Shown: positions 14,258 through 24,799 of the stretch, piece by piece
Layout of the letters: each line of letters opens with the position of its first letter
Numbering within the stretch: the stretch's first letter is position 1
Source of the DNA: DATJIG01 sp035493495
Lineage (GTDB): Bacteria; Pseudomonadota; Alphaproteobacteria; SMXQ01
Assembly: GCA_035493495.1 (NCBI GenBank)
Contig: DATJIG010000259.1
Coordinates: 1-24,799 of the forward strand
Length of the DNA: 24,799 bases
Reading direction: 5' to 3'
The notes under the pieces: generated by a model
The model's input: only the letters and a program-made list of their open reading frames with translations
Database searches by the model: none
Told to the model about the DNA's origin: nothing
Program-made: the position numbers and the translations under genes

Positions 14258-16329
14258 TGGCGGAGCTGCTGCTCGAGCTGTTCTCCGAGGAGATTCCCGC
14301 CCGCATGCAGTCGCGCGGCGCCGAGGACCTGAAGCGCCTCGTCACCGATGCGCTCAAGGCGGCGGGGCTCACGTTCGCCCGCGCCGACGCCTACGTGACC
14401 CCGCGCCGCCTCGCCCTCGTCGTCGACGGCCTGCCGGTCGAACAGCCCGACGTCACCGAGGAGAAAAAAGGCCCGCGCGTCGGCTCGCCCGACCAGGCGA
14501 TCCAGGGCTTCCTCCGGGGCGCCGGCCTCATCAGCCTCGACCAGTGCGAAAAGCGCACCGTCGGCAAGGCCGAATTCTGGTTCGCCGTGGTGCAGAAGAA
14601 GGGCCGCGTGACGGCCCAGGTGCTCGCCGAAGTTCTGCCGGACGCGATCGCCAAGTTGCCGTGGCCGAAGTCGATGCGCTGGGGCGCCGAGAGCGTCCGC
14701 TGGGTGCGTCCGCTGCACTCGATCCTGTGCGTGTTCGACGGCCGCACCGTGGACTTCGCGTTCGGCCCGGTGAAGAGCGGCAACGCGACACGGGGGCATC
14801 GCTTCCTCGCGCCGGCACCGATCCACGTCGCGGATTTTGCCGAGTATCGGCAGAAGCTGCGCGCGGCCTACGTCGTGATCGATCACGGCGACCGCGCCAA
14901 AATGATCTGGGACGACGCGGCCGCCGAGGCGAAGACGCAGGGACTTGTGCTCAAGGACGATCGCGGGCTGCTCGAGGAAGTGGCCGGGCTGATCGAATGG
15001 CCGGTGCCGCTCGTCGGCACCATCGATGAATCCTTCATGGACGTGCCCGCCGAGGTGCTGACCACGGCGATGCGCACCCATCAGAAGTACTTCGCGCTGA
15101 TGACCTGCGACGGAGCCCTCGCCAACAAATTCGTCACCGTCGCCAACATGCTGACCGACGACGGCGGCGCGGCGGTCATCACCGGCAACGAGCGCGTGCT
15201 GCGCGCGCGGCTCTCCGACGCGCGCTTCTTCTGGGATCAGGACCGCAAGATTCCGCTGGCCGAGCGGGTGCCGGCGCTCAAGGACATCGTGTTCCACGCG
15301 AAGCTCGGGACGATCGCCGACAAGGTCGAGCGCGTCGTGGCACTCGCGTCCGAGCTCGCCTCGGTCGTCGATGCCGACCGCGACCGTGTGCGCTCGGCCG
15401 CCGAACTGTGCAAGGCGGACCTCGTCACCGGCATGGTCGGCGAGTTTCCCGAACTGCAGGGCATCATGGGGCGCTATTACGCGCTCCACGGCGGCGAGGC
15501 GGTCGAGGTCGCCAACGCCATCGCCGAGCACTACGCTCCCAAGGGCCCGAACGACCAGTGCCCGAAGGCGCCAGTGTCGGTCGCGGTGGCGCTCGCCGAC
15601 AAGCTCGACACGCTGGTCGGCTTCTTCGGTGTCGGCGAGAAGCCCACAGGCTCGGGTGATCCGTTTGCGCTGCGTCGCGCGGCGCTGGGCGTGATCCGCA
15701 TCGTGCTCGAGAACGGACTGCGCATTCCGCTCGCGAGGGTGCTGCGGACGTCGGAGCGCATCTACGAGGAAGCGGCGCGTGGACGGCTCGGGCAATCGCA
15801 GGTCGACGAACTGCTCGCGTTCTTCGCCGACCGCCTGAAGGTTGCTCTGCGCGAGAAGGGCGTCCGTTACGATCTGATCGACGCGGTCTTCTCGCTCGGG
15901 GGCGAGGACGATCTGGTGCGGCTAGTCGCGCGGGTCGACGCGCTCGCCCGGTTCCTCGAGTCGGCGGACGGCGCGAACCTTCTGATCGCCTATCGTCGCG
16001 CTACCAACATCGTCTCGATCGAGGAAAAGAAAGACGGGACTGTCTACGATGGCGAGATCGATCCGGCACGCCTCGTCGCCGGTGAGGAGAAGCGCCTGGT
16101 CGATGCGCTCGGAGTCGCGCGGATGGGCATCGACTCCGCGCTGGTGAAGGAAGATTACGCAGGCGCGATGACGGTGCTCGCGGCCTTGCGCCCCGCTGTG
16201 GACACCTTCTTCGACAAGGTCACGGTGAACGCCGAGGACAAGGATCTGCGGGTGAATCGTCTGCGGCTGCTCGCCACGATTCGCGCGACGATGAACCGAG
16301 TCGCCGACTTCGCAAAAATCGAAGGTTAA
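14257..16329 (+). CDS. glyS: Glycyl-tRNA synthetase beta subunit
   Basis: 690 residues, normal length. The beta subunit recognises tRNA-Gly. The start MAELLLELFSEEIPARMQ is the family signature, and the central THQKYFAL and RFFWDQDRK segments and the C-terminal anticodon-binding region (VLAALRPAVDTFFDKVTVNAED-like) are all present. The ATG at 14257 overlaps the glyQ stop (TGATG), with GGGGGAG upstream, so synthesis is translationally coupled to keep subunits in balance. A terminator-like hairpin follows 35 bp after the stop. Confidence 0.98.
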   Translation: MAELLLELFSEEIPARMQSRGAEDLKRLVTDALKAAGLTFARADAYVTPRRLALVVDGLPVEQPDVTEEKKGPRVGSPDQAIQGFLRGAGLISLDQCEKRTVGKAEFWFAVVQKKGRVTAQVLAEVLPDAIAKLPWPKSMRWGAESVRWVRPLHSILCVFDGRTVDFAFGPVKSGNATRGHRFLAPAPIHVADFAEYRQKLRAAYVVIDHGDRAKMIWDDAAAEAKTQGLVLKDDRGLLEEVAGLIEWPVPLVGTIDESFMDVPAEVLTTAMRTHQKYFALMTCDGALANKFVTVANMLTDDGGAAVITGNERVLRARLSDARFFWDQDRKIPLAERVPALKDIVFHAKLGTIADKVERVVALASELASVVDADRDRVRSAAELCKADLVTGMVGEFPELQGIMGRYYALHGGEAVEVANAIAEHYAPKGPNDQCPKAPVSVAVALADKLDTLVGFFGVGEKPTGSGDPFALRRAALGVIRIVLENGLRIPLARVLRTSERIYEEAARGRLGQSQVDELLAFFADRLKVALREKGVRYDLIDAVFSLGGEDDLVRLVARVDALARFLESADGANLLIAYRRATNIVSIEEKKDGTVYDGEIDPARLVAGEEKRLVDALGVARMGIDSALVKEDYAGAMTVLAALRPAVDTFFDKVTVNAEDKDLRVNRLRLLATIRATMNRVADFAKIEG

Positions 16330-16364
16330 CTGTCCAAGACACGGCTGTGCCAATACGGTGCGGC

Positions 16365-16390
16365 TGCGATGTCATCGCACGGGCTTTTTT
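16365..16390 (+). terminator. Possible terminator of the gly operon
   Basis: A 6-bp stem TGCGAT-GTC-ATCGCA (16365-16379) is followed, after a 5-nt G+C spacer, by six T residues (16385-16390). The stem is short and the T-run is displaced, so termination may be partial. The first 35 bp after glyS show nothing else. Confidence 0.4.
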
Positions 16391-16440
16391 CGGAATTTCT
16401 GCTCCGAATGTGTCACGGGAAACGCCCCGGACACGTTTCC
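16389..16440. repeat. Nested inverted repeats upstream of ppdK
   Basis: Within the 251-bp glyS-ppdK gap, TTCGGA/TCCGAA (16389-16394 with 16403-16408) and GGAAACG/CGTTTCC (16418-16424 with 16434-16440) form two consecutive inverted repeats. The second overlaps a GTGTC/GACAC pair. They may be operators or leader hairpins. The remaining 140 bp to the ppdK ribosome-binding site show no further clear element; a weak CGGACA-N16-TACACT promoter-like pair lies around 16427-16454. Confidence 0.35.
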
Positions 16441-16580
16441 GTTCGTCCGTACACTCACCCTCCTCGCGCGCCGCGACTCGCGTTGTGTTTTTGGCCGACG
16501 TTCCTCTCTCGCGCCTCGGAGGGATCGATCGCCGGAAGCCTCTCGCCGTGTGCGCGTCACCATGGACAGGAGGAAGTCAT

Positions 16581-19277
<2,697 letters not shown>

Positions 19278-19300
19278 GGAATGGGCGTCTGAGGGACGTG

Positions 19301-19337
19301 CCGCCCGGCCGGGCTATGCGCCCTGGCCGGGCGGGCT
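19301..19337. terminator. Strong hairpin between convergent ppdK and ygfZ
   Basis: CCGCCCGGCC (19301-19310) pairs with GGCCGGGCGG (19325-19334), and the inner GGGC (19311-19314) pairs with GCCC (19320-19323), leaving a 5-nt loop and a single bulged T. Only a TTT tract follows on the plus strand. The right half lies inside the last codons of ygfZ, whose Pro/Gly-rich tail it encodes. It probably helps end ppdK transcription. Confidence 0.6.
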
Positions 19338-20276
19338 TTCCGCCGGCTCGTCACCCGGGTTGTGCTTCAGCCAGCCCGGGTGCAGCACGTTAATCGCGGC
19401 GCCGCCCGAGGTGATCGGCGTGCTGGCCGCCACGGCCTTATCCAACAGTTCGACCCGGAACAACGCGATGCCGTGGCCATCGAACGACGTCCGCATCTCG
19501 CCGATGTCCTCGCCGCCCGCAGTCACCGCGGCGCCGTACGGCGGCGCTTCGCCGTCGAACTGCACCGGCAGGAGGAGTTTGCGCACGAGCGAGCGATAGC
19601 GGGTTCGCGCTGTCAGCTCCTGCCCGACGTAGCAGCCCTTATTCCAATCGATGCCGTGAAGGTCGTCGAAGCCCGATTCAAGCAGGAGCGCCTTCTCGAC
19701 CGGAAGATCGCGGCTGCCGTCCGGTAGCCCGTAGTAGAGCCGCAGCCGCTCGTAGGCGGACGGATCCTTCTCCTCGAATCCGGCTTCCATCAGCTCGCCG
19801 ATGCCGGCCACGGGCAGCAAGGCGCGCGCGCCGACGCCGGCGTAGCGGGGATCGACGTAGCACATGCCTCCTGCGAATGGCCCGCCGCGCCCTTCGAAGC
19901 CGCACAGCGCTTCGCTGTCGTGCGGTCCGTCGCCGAGGAGCGCAATGACGCGGTAACGGTCGGTCACATCCTCGATGGTCACCCTGGAGCGCAGCTTGTA
20001 GGCGTTGAGGCGTTTCACGAGGTCGGCCGTGCGCTGACCTTCGCAGTCGAGGTGCAGCGACTCGCCTTGTTCATCGGGCAGCGCCACGATGAAGAAGTCG
20101 TGGAGGTATTTCCCCTGAGGGGTGAGCAGGGCGGCGTAGATCACGCGTCCGGCCACCGCCCGGTTGACGTCATTCGAAACGAGGCCTTGCAGGAAGGGAC
20201 GAGCGTCGGGACCGCCGACGCGGATGACGCCGCGGTCGGCGAGGGGAACGAAGGTTTTCTGGCCGAAGGCAAACAT
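19314..20276 (-). CDS. ygfZ: YgfZ/IBA57-type folate-binding protein (Fe-S cluster assembly)
   Basis: 320 residues. YgfZ proteins bind tetrahydrofolate through a GcvT-like fold and are needed for assembly or repair of certain [4Fe-4S] enzymes. The family signature K-G-C-Y-V-G-Q-E occupies residues 213-220 (Cys215 conserved). The N-terminal part contains FLQGLVSNDVNRA and ALLTPQGKYLHDFFI, also typical. The ATG at 20276 is chosen because family proteins start at this point and a GAGAC stretch lies just upstream; the frame extends to 20444 without support. It converges on ppdK across a hairpin and diverges from the GT9 gene across 188 bp. No Fe-S assembly genes are adjacent. Confidence 0.94.
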   Translation of the reverse strand: MFAFGQKTFVPLADRGVIRVGGPDARPFLQGLVSNDVNRAVAGRVIYAALLTPQGKYLHDFFIVALPDEQGESLHLDCEGQRTADLVKRLNAYKLRSRVTIEDVTDRYRVIALLGDGPHDSEALCGFEGRGGPFAGGMCYVDPRYAGVGARALLPVAGIGELMEAGFEEKDPSAYERLRLYYGLPDGSRDLPVEKALLLESGFDDLHGIDWNKGCYVGQELTARTRYRSLVRKLLLPVQFDGEAPPYGAAVTAGGEDIGEMRTSFDGHGIALFRVELLDKAVAASTPITSGGAAINVLHPGWLKHNPGDEPAESPPGQGA

Positions 20277-20380
20277 GTCTCTGTCAATCCCGATTGTCGC
20301 GCCTGCAACAGGTAATCGTCCCCGTTGTAAGGCGCAAGGAGCTTGGTTTTTCAGCGGGATGGCGGCGCCCAGCCGCGTCC

Positions 20381-20409
20381 TTGTGGCGACCGGCGGCGGC
20401 GCGTATAAC
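20381..20409 (+). promoter_or_regulatory. Candidate promoter of the glycan cluster
   Basis: TTGTGG (20381-20386) and TATAAC (20404-20409) are separated by exactly 17 nt, about 55 bp before the GT9 start codon. The -10 matches five of six consensus bases; the -35 keeps the TTG core. It would drive the GT9-GT2-GT4-amidotransferase series. Confidence 0.45.
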
Positions 20410-20464
20410 CCCGGTCGCGCGGCGGTCCTCCGGCCGGCGATCAACGGACGGTTCTACCCGGTAC

Positions 20465-21424
20465 ATGCGAATTTTGTTCGTCACCTCGACGCGGATTGGC
20501 GACGCGGTCCTCTCCACCGGCCTCCTCAATTATCTGATGCAGCGCCATCCCTCGGCGCGCGTGTGGGTCGCCTGTGGTCCGCAGCCGGCCCCGTTGTTCA
20601 CCGCAGCGCCCCAGGTCGAGCGCGTGATCCCGGTGGTCAAGAAGCCGTTCGCGCTGCACTGGCTGATCCTGTGGGCAAAGACGGTGCTGAAGCCGTGGTC
20701 GCTCGTCGTCGATCTGCGTGGGTCGACGCTCGGCTATTTCCTTCTCGCCAAGGAGCGGCGAGTCTACCGCGCCTCGAAGGACCCGACCCACCGCGTCGAG
20801 CAGATGTCGAGCTTTTGGGGCCTCAAGGAGCCGGCGGCGCCGCGGCTGTGGCTGCGCAGCCGTCATGAGGATACCGCGCGGCGCATGATCCCGCCGGGAA
20901 CGCCGGTGCTGGCGCTCGCGCCGACCGCCAACTGGCGTGGCAAGGAATGGCCGGCGGAGAACTTCGTCACCTTGGCGGAGCGGTTGACTCATTCAGGCGC
21001 GCCTCTCGCCGGTGCGCGCATCGCGATCTTCGGTGCAGAGTCGGAGCGCGCCGCGGCCTTGCCGGTGATTGAGGCCTTTCCGGAATCGCGCCGCATCGAC
21101 CTCGTCGGGCGCACCGACATGCTGACCGCCGCTGCGTGTCTCGCGCGCTGCTCGTTCTTCATCGGCAACGACTCGGGCCTGATGCATGTCGCCGCGGCGG
21201 CGGGCGTGCCGACGCTGGGGCTGTTCGGACCGAGCCGGCCCGAGCATTATGCGCCGTGGGGCCGGCGCGCCGCCTACGTGACGACGGCGACGCCGCTCGA
21301 AAAGCTGTTCCCGCCGGACTACAACCACGAGACCACCGGCACGCTGATGGGTAGTCTGTCGGTCGATTCCGCGGAAGCTGCGGCGTTGGAGTTGTGGCGC
21401 AAGGCATACGGGGCGGCTGCGTGA
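20465..21424 (+). CDS. Glycosyltransferase family 9 (heptosyltransferase-like)
   Basis: 319 residues. The start MRILFVTSTRIGDAVLSTGLL and the signature GNDSGLMHVAAAAGVPTLGL (residues 234-253) followed by FGPSRPEHYAPWG are typical of ADP-heptose:LPS transferases of the WaaC/WaaF type. PTANWRGKEWPAENF matches the middle conserved block. Such enzymes act on the cytosolic face, adding heptose or a related sugar to lipid A-core, but the donor may differ here. The start at 20465 lacks a strong Shine-Dalgarno sequence; the longer upstream frame does not look conserved. It heads a four-gene series. An 8-bp-arm palindrome spans its stop codon. Confidence 0.9.
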   Translation: MRILFVTSTRIGDAVLSTGLLNYLMQRHPSARVWVACGPQPAPLFTAAPQVERVIPVVKKPFALHWLILWAKTVLKPWSLVVDLRGSTLGYFLLAKERRVYRASKDPTHRVEQMSSFWGLKEPAAPRLWLRSRHEDTARRMIPPGTPVLALAPTANWRGKEWPAENFVTLAERLTHSGAPLAGARIAIFGAESERAAALPVIEAFPESRRIDLVGRTDMLTAAACLARCSFFIGNDSGLMHVAAAAGVPTLGLFGPSRPEHYAPWGRRAAYVTTATPLEKLFPPDYNHETTGTLMGSLSVDSAEAAALELWRKAYGAAA

Positions 21425-21436
21425 GACGGTCTCACG
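21420..21436. repeat. 17-nt palindrome spanning the GT9 stop codon
   Basis: CGTGAGAC-G-GTCTCACG has perfect 8-bp arms around a single central base. The TGA stop (21422-21424) lies in the left arm. No T-run follows, so it is not an ordinary terminator. It may be an operator or RNA hairpin; an 8-nt palindrome GGATATCC follows about 15 bp later. Confidence 0.5.
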
Positions 21437-21507
21437 ACGGGCGCGCGGGGGATATCCGGAATGGCAGTGCTCGCTGACCGGCCACCGTCTGTCGACGGAG
21501 CGGGCCG

Positions 21508-22293
21508 ATGAGCGGTGGCGGAGCAACGCCGTCGCCGAGGCTGTCCGTGCTCGTCGTGGCCCACAACGAGGAGCGCGAGCTCGCCGACTGCCTGTCGACG
21601 CTGACGTTCGCCGATGAGATCGTCGTCGTGCTCGATCGCTGCATCGATCGCTCGGCGGAGATCGCGCGGCGGTTCACATCGTGCATTATCGAAGGCGCAT
21701 GGGAGATCGAGGGCCCGCGCCGCAACACCGGCATCGAGGCCTGCACGGGAGACTGGATCCTCGAAATCGACGCCGACGAGCGCGTAAGCCCGCAACTCGC
21801 GGCCGAGGTGCGCAGTGCCATTGCCAAAGCGCCGTATGGTTATTTCCTCATTCCCTACGACAATTACATCGGCCGCCGCTGCGTGCGTTACGGCTGGGGA
21901 GCCGGATGGGGCGTCAGCGCCACGGTCCGACTGTTCGCCAAGGGCGCCAAGCGCTGGGGCGACCAGCGCATCCACCCCGCAGTGACGTTCGCCGGGCAGC
22001 GCATGGAGCTTCACGAGCGGATGATCCATTACGTCGATCGCGACATCTCCGACATGCTGGTGCGCCTCGACCGCTACACCACTGCGCGCGCCGCCGACAT
22101 GCGCGAGCACGATCAGATCGGCAGCTTTTCCGACAACGTCCGCCGCATGTTTTCGCGGTTCTTCAAGTGCTACGTCGGTCGCAAGGGCTATCGCGAGGGG
22201 CGTTACGGCTTTCTCATCGCGCTGATGGCGGGACTGTACCCGCTGCTGTCGCACCTCAAGGCCCGCGAGAACGAGCCGGACGGAAGGGCGTGA
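21508..22293 (+). CDS. Glycosyltransferase family 2 (WaaE/KdtX-like)
   Basis: 261 residues. The GT-A fold start LSVLVVAHNEERELADCL is followed by the metal-binding DADE (88-91) and the RRNTGIEACTGDWILEIDADERVSP block characteristic of WaaE-like LPS core glucosyltransferases. The segment after beta strand 2, where relatives often read DSGSTDGT, is DRCIDRS here, which may reflect a different donor. The C-terminal basic stretch (RFFKCYVGRKGYREG) resembles the amphipathic tail that holds relatives at the membrane. The ATG at 21508 has a GGAG-containing site upstream. An 83-bp gap with a palindrome precedes it, and the next gene starts one base after its stop. Confidence 0.88.
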   Translation: MSGGGATPSPRLSVLVVAHNEERELADCLSTLTFADEIVVVLDRCIDRSAEIARRFTSCIIEGAWEIEGPRRNTGIEACTGDWILEIDADERVSPQLAAEVRSAIAKAPYGYFLIPYDNYIGRRCVRYGWGAGWGVSATVRLFAKGAKRWGDQRIHPAVTFAGQRMELHERMIHYVDRDISDMLVRLDRYTTARAADMREHDQIGSFSDNVRRMFSRFFKCYVGRKGYREGRYGFLIALMAGLYPLLSHLKARENEPDGRA

Positions 22294-22294
22294 C

Positions 22295-23374
22295 GTGAAC
22301 GATCCCCGCGTTCTTCATGCCATCGCTGGCGCGGAAGTGGGCGGCGCCGAGGCGTTTTTCGAGCGCCTCGCGGTGGCGCTCGAGGAAGCCGGCGTGACGG
22401 AGCATTGCGTCATTCGGCGCAACGCGGCGCGGCGTGCCCTGTTGGAGGCGGCCGACATTCCGGTGACCGAGGCGCCGTTCGGCGGCTTCTTCGACTTCAC
22501 GACCAGAGGCCGCCTCAAGCAGGCCATCGCCGCATTTCGGCCTGAGGTCGTTCTGTCGTGGATGAGCCGGGCGACGGACTTCGTGCCGTACGGCACGCCC
22601 GAGGACAAGGGCTTCGTCCACGTCGGGCGACTCGGCGGCTACTACGACCTAAAGCACTACCGCCACTGCGATCATCTCGTCTGCAACACTGAGGATCTCT
22701 GCGCCTACGGGGTGCGCGGCGGATTTGCGTCGGAGAGGGTCCACTACGTTCCCAACTTTGTGCATGCCGAGCGCGCCATGCCGATCTCGCGCGCGACCGT
22801 TGGCACACCGGGCGATGTGCCGGTAGTGATGGCCGCTGGCCGGCTCCATCCCAACAAAGCTTTTGATATCCTGCTTACTGCATTCGCCCAGGTGCCGCGG
22901 GCGCATCTCTGGCTCGCGGGGTCGGGCCCGCTGGACGCCACGCTGAAGGCGCTTGCCGGTTCCCTCGGTATTGCCGATCGCGTCCACTTCCTCGGCTGGA
23001 GGCAGGACGTCGCCTCGCTGATCGCTGCAGCCGACGCGCTGGCCTGTCCGTCACGCCAGGAGCCCCTTGGCAATGTGGTTCTCGAGGGTTGGGCCCAGGG
23101 CACGGCCGTGGTGGCCGCGGCGTCGGTGGGACCCGCATCTTTGATCAAGGACGGCGAATCGGGGCTTCTGGTGCCGGTGGACGACGCCGACGCGCTGGCG
23201 GTGGCGCTGAACCGGGTGGTGTCCGACGCGGCGCTCCGGACACGCCTCGGCGACGGCGGCCGCGCCACGTTCGAGGCCGCCTTCACCAAGGATGCGGTCG
23301 TGAAACGGTATCGCGACCTGTTCCAGACCATTGCGCGCCCGTTGGCGGCGGGTGCGGTTGCCCCTAAAGTCTAG
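22295..23374 (+). CDS. Glycosyltransferase family 4
   Basis: 359 residues. The two Rossmann-like halves are visible. The N-terminal half begins RVLHAIAGAEVGGAEAFFERLA, where the Gly-Gly-Ala-Glu stretch is typical of family 4. The C-terminal half has VMAAGRLHPNKAFDILLTAF and the EX7E catalytic element Glu256-PLGNVVL-Glu264. It is a retaining transferase using an NDP-sugar, probably extending the same polysaccharide as its neighbours; the sugar is unknown. The start is GTG at 22295, with GGAAGGG upstream and one base after the GT2 stop, so it is translationally linked. The amidotransferase starts 3 bp after its stop. Confidence 0.9.
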   Translation: MNDPRVLHAIAGAEVGGAEAFFERLAVALEEAGVTEHCVIRRNAARRALLEAADIPVTEAPFGGFFDFTTRGRLKQAIAAFRPEVVLSWMSRATDFVPYGTPEDKGFVHVGRLGGYYDLKHYRHCDHLVCNTEDLCAYGVRGGFASERVHYVPNFVHAERAMPISRATVGTPGDVPVVMAAGRLHPNKAFDILLTAFAQVPRAHLWLAGSGPLDATLKALAGSLGIADRVHFLGWRQDVASLIAAADALACPSRQEPLGNVVLEGWAQGTAVVAAASVGPASLIKDGESGLLVPVDDADALAVALNRVVSDAALRTRLGDGGRATFEAAFTKDAVVKRYRDLFQTIARPLAAGAVAPKV

Positions 23375-23377
23375 GCA

Positions 23378-24799
23378 ATGTGCGGTATTGCCGGCCTGCA
23401 GCTTTGTGACGGGCACCCTGACGAGGGGGTGCTTGCCACGCTCGCGGCGTCGCTCGGCCACCGTGGCCCCGATGGTGACGGCCGCCTGGTGTCCGGTTCC
23501 ACGGCTCTGATCCACAAGCGCCTCGCGATCATCGATCTCGCCGGCGGCCGCCAACCCCTGGTGGAGGACGGCGGCGCCGCATTGATCGCCAATGGCGAAA
23601 TCTACAACTACCGCGAGCTGCGGGAGCAGATGCCGGGCGTGAACTTCCGCACGGCATCGGACTGCGAGCCGCCGCTCCATCTTTATCGCAAGCTCGGCCT
23701 CGGCTTCGTCAAGCACCTTCGCGGCATGTACGCGATTGCGATCCACGATCCGCGCGAAGGCAAGCTGGTGCTGACGCGCGATCCGTTCGGGATCAAGCCG
23801 CTCTACTACACTGAGGACGACCGCGGCTTCGCGTTCGCATCTGAGCCCGAAGCGTTGCTCGCCGCGGGGTTCGCGCGCCGAGCGGTCAACGAGCGCGCGC
23901 GGCGCGAGCTCCTGCAGCTTCAGTTCACCACCGGCGCCGAGACGATCTTCCCCGGTGTGCGCCGCGTGCTCCCGGGCGAGATCATCGTCGTTGCCAAGGG
24001 ACGCATCGTCTCGCGCGAGCGCCAGGACGCGCTACCCGCAGGTGGTCCGGTGGAGTGGAGCGAGACGGAAGCACTCGAGAAGCTCGACGCGGCGCTCCTC
24101 GATTCGGTCAACGTCCACCAGCGCTCGGACGTGCCTTATGGCATGTTTCTGTCGGGTGGCATCGACTCGGCGGCGGTGCTGTCGCTGATGGCCCGCCTCA
24201 ACGATCGCCCGGTGCTGGCCTTCACCGCGGGATTTCCCGGCTCCGATGCCGCCGATGAGCGCAGCGCGGCCCGTCAGGTGGCGCGGGCGCTCGGCGCCCG
24301 TCACGAGGAGATCGCGGTCACCGCCGCCGATTTTCATGCCCTGATGCCGAAAGTCGCGGCAGCGATGGACGATCCCGCCGCCGATTACGCGGTGTTGCCG
24401 ACCTACAAGCTCGCCGCCGCAGCCCGCTCCGACGTCAAGGTGATCCTGAGCGGTGAGGGCGGCGACGAGATGTTCGCAGGTTACGGACGCTATCGCAGCG
24501 TGATGCGGCCGTTCTGGTTCGGCGGCCGCACGGTGCGCGCCCGCGGCATCTTCGACGGTCTCGGCGTGCTCCGCGCCTCGACCACCGGATGGCGCGACGG
24601 CATCGCCGCGGCCGAGGCCCGCGCCGCGGCGCGGGGCGACAGCCGGCTACAGGTCGCGCAGGCGGTCGATTTCGCGGACTGGCTGCCGAACGACCTTCTC
24701 GGCAAGCTCGATCGCTGCCTGATGGCCCATGGTCTCGAGGGGCGTACGCCGTTCCTCGATCCGGCTGTTGCCCAGGTCGCCTTCCGCCTGCCGGACAAG
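23378..24799 (+). CDS. AsnB-type glutamine-dependent amidotransferase (asparagine synthase family), 5' part
   Basis: The frame is open to the last base: 474 residues of a protein that is usually about 590-650. The N-terminal glutaminase (class II) domain begins with catalytic Cys2 (MCGIAG), with RLAIIDL and NGEIYNYREL lining the glutamine site. The synthetase domain has the ATP-pyrophosphatase loop SGGIDS (259-264) and SGEGGDE (358-364), then EGRTPFLDP near the window end. True asparagine synthases amidate aspartate, but relatives in polysaccharide clusters amidate sugar uronic acids (for example WbpS of Pseudomonas aeruginosa O6). Its position 3 bp after a GT4 gene favours the latter. No good Shine-Dalgarno sequence is seen, suggesting coupled translation. 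The start is fixed by the need for Cys2. Confidence 0.93.
   Translation, partial: MCGIAGLQLCDGHPDEGVLATLAASLGHRGPDGDGRLVSGSTALIHKRLAIIDLAGGRQPLVEDGGAALIANGEIYNYRELREQMPGVNFRTASDCEPPLHLYRKLGLGFVKHLRGMYAIAIHDPREGKLVLTRDPFGIKPLYYTEDDRGFAFASEPEALLAAGFARRAVNERARRELLQLQFTTGAETIFPGVRRVLPGEIIVVAKGRIVSRERQDALPAGGPVEWSETEALEKLDAALLDSVNVHQRSDVPYGMFLSGGIDSAAVLSLMARLNDRPVLAFTAGFPGSDAADERSAARQVARALGARHEEIAVTAADFHALMPKVAAAMDDPAADYAVLPTYKLAAAARSDVKVILSGEGGDEMFAGYGRYRSVMRPFWFGGRTVRARGIFDGLGVLRASTTGWRDGIAAAEARAAARGDSRLQVAQAVDFADWLPNDLLGKLDRCLMAHGLEGRTPFLDPAVAQVAFRLPDK

Noticed and set aside
14164..15795. 543-codon open frame on the minus strand
   Set aside because: Antisense to glyS, with no recognisable domain.

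Overview
The window looks like ordinary chromosome from a G+C-rich alphaproteobacterium. By eye about two thirds of bases are G or C, with strongly G/C-biased third codon positions. The best fit is a Rhodospirillales-like lineage. This rests on the block long-chain prenyl diphosphate synthase <-> DUF2007 / TrmN6-like methyltransferase / zinc-ribbon protein / glyQ / glyS / ppdK, on a Bug/TctC-type binding protein, on a c2-type cytochrome, and on a perfect CtrA-type TTAA-N7-TTAA box. The species cannot be named from the sequence alone. I see no insertion sequence, prophage, CRISPR array or defence island.

Layout. (1) 1-5525: the 3' end of a TctC-type solute-binding protein meets, at a bidirectional terminator, a minus-strand group: an AsmA-like membrane-anchored protein, an orphan cytosolic histidine kinase with five PAS domains, adenine phosphoribosyltransferase (apt) and a secreted monohaem cytochrome c. 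(2) 5626-8075: a TPR protein fused to a GT9-like domain, translationally coupled to a DxD glycosyltransferase. (3) 8131-10736, minus strand: an acetoin-reductase-like SDR, a monofunctional haem catalase with a structured leader, and tRNA-Pro(CGG) with its own promoter and terminator. (4) 10857-16329: long-chain prenyl diphosphate synthase (minus), divergent from DUF2007, TrmN6-like methyltransferase, a small zinc-ribbon membrane protein, glyQ and glyS (plus). (5) 16581-20276: pyruvate phosphate dikinase (plus), convergent with ygfZ (minus) across a strong hairpin. (6) 20465-24799: a glycan cluster of GT9 (heptosyltransferase-like), GT2 (WaaE-like), GT4 and an AsnB-type amidotransferase that runs off the end.

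How the genes fit together. Region 6 reads as one transcription unit for a surface polysaccharide, probably lipopolysaccharide core or O-antigen, with the amidotransferase possibly amidating a uronic-acid sugar. Region 2 may be a second, unlinked glycosylation pair. Regions 4 and 5 are housekeeping: quinone side chain, tRNA modification, glycine tRNA charging, PEP/pyruvate metabolism and Fe-S cluster assembly. The catalase-SDR pair is a likely two-gene operon.

I did not find a convincing undescribed system. The most useful leads are regulatory: the CtrA box before the PAS kinase, a palindrome sitting on the predicted apt start point, mutually exclusive hairpins around the catalase ribosome-binding site, and a 17-nt palindrome between two glycosyltransferase genes. 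Among the genes, the TPR-GT9 fusion has an altered signature. All gaps between genes are under 300 bp; the longest is 251 bp, upstream of ppdK.
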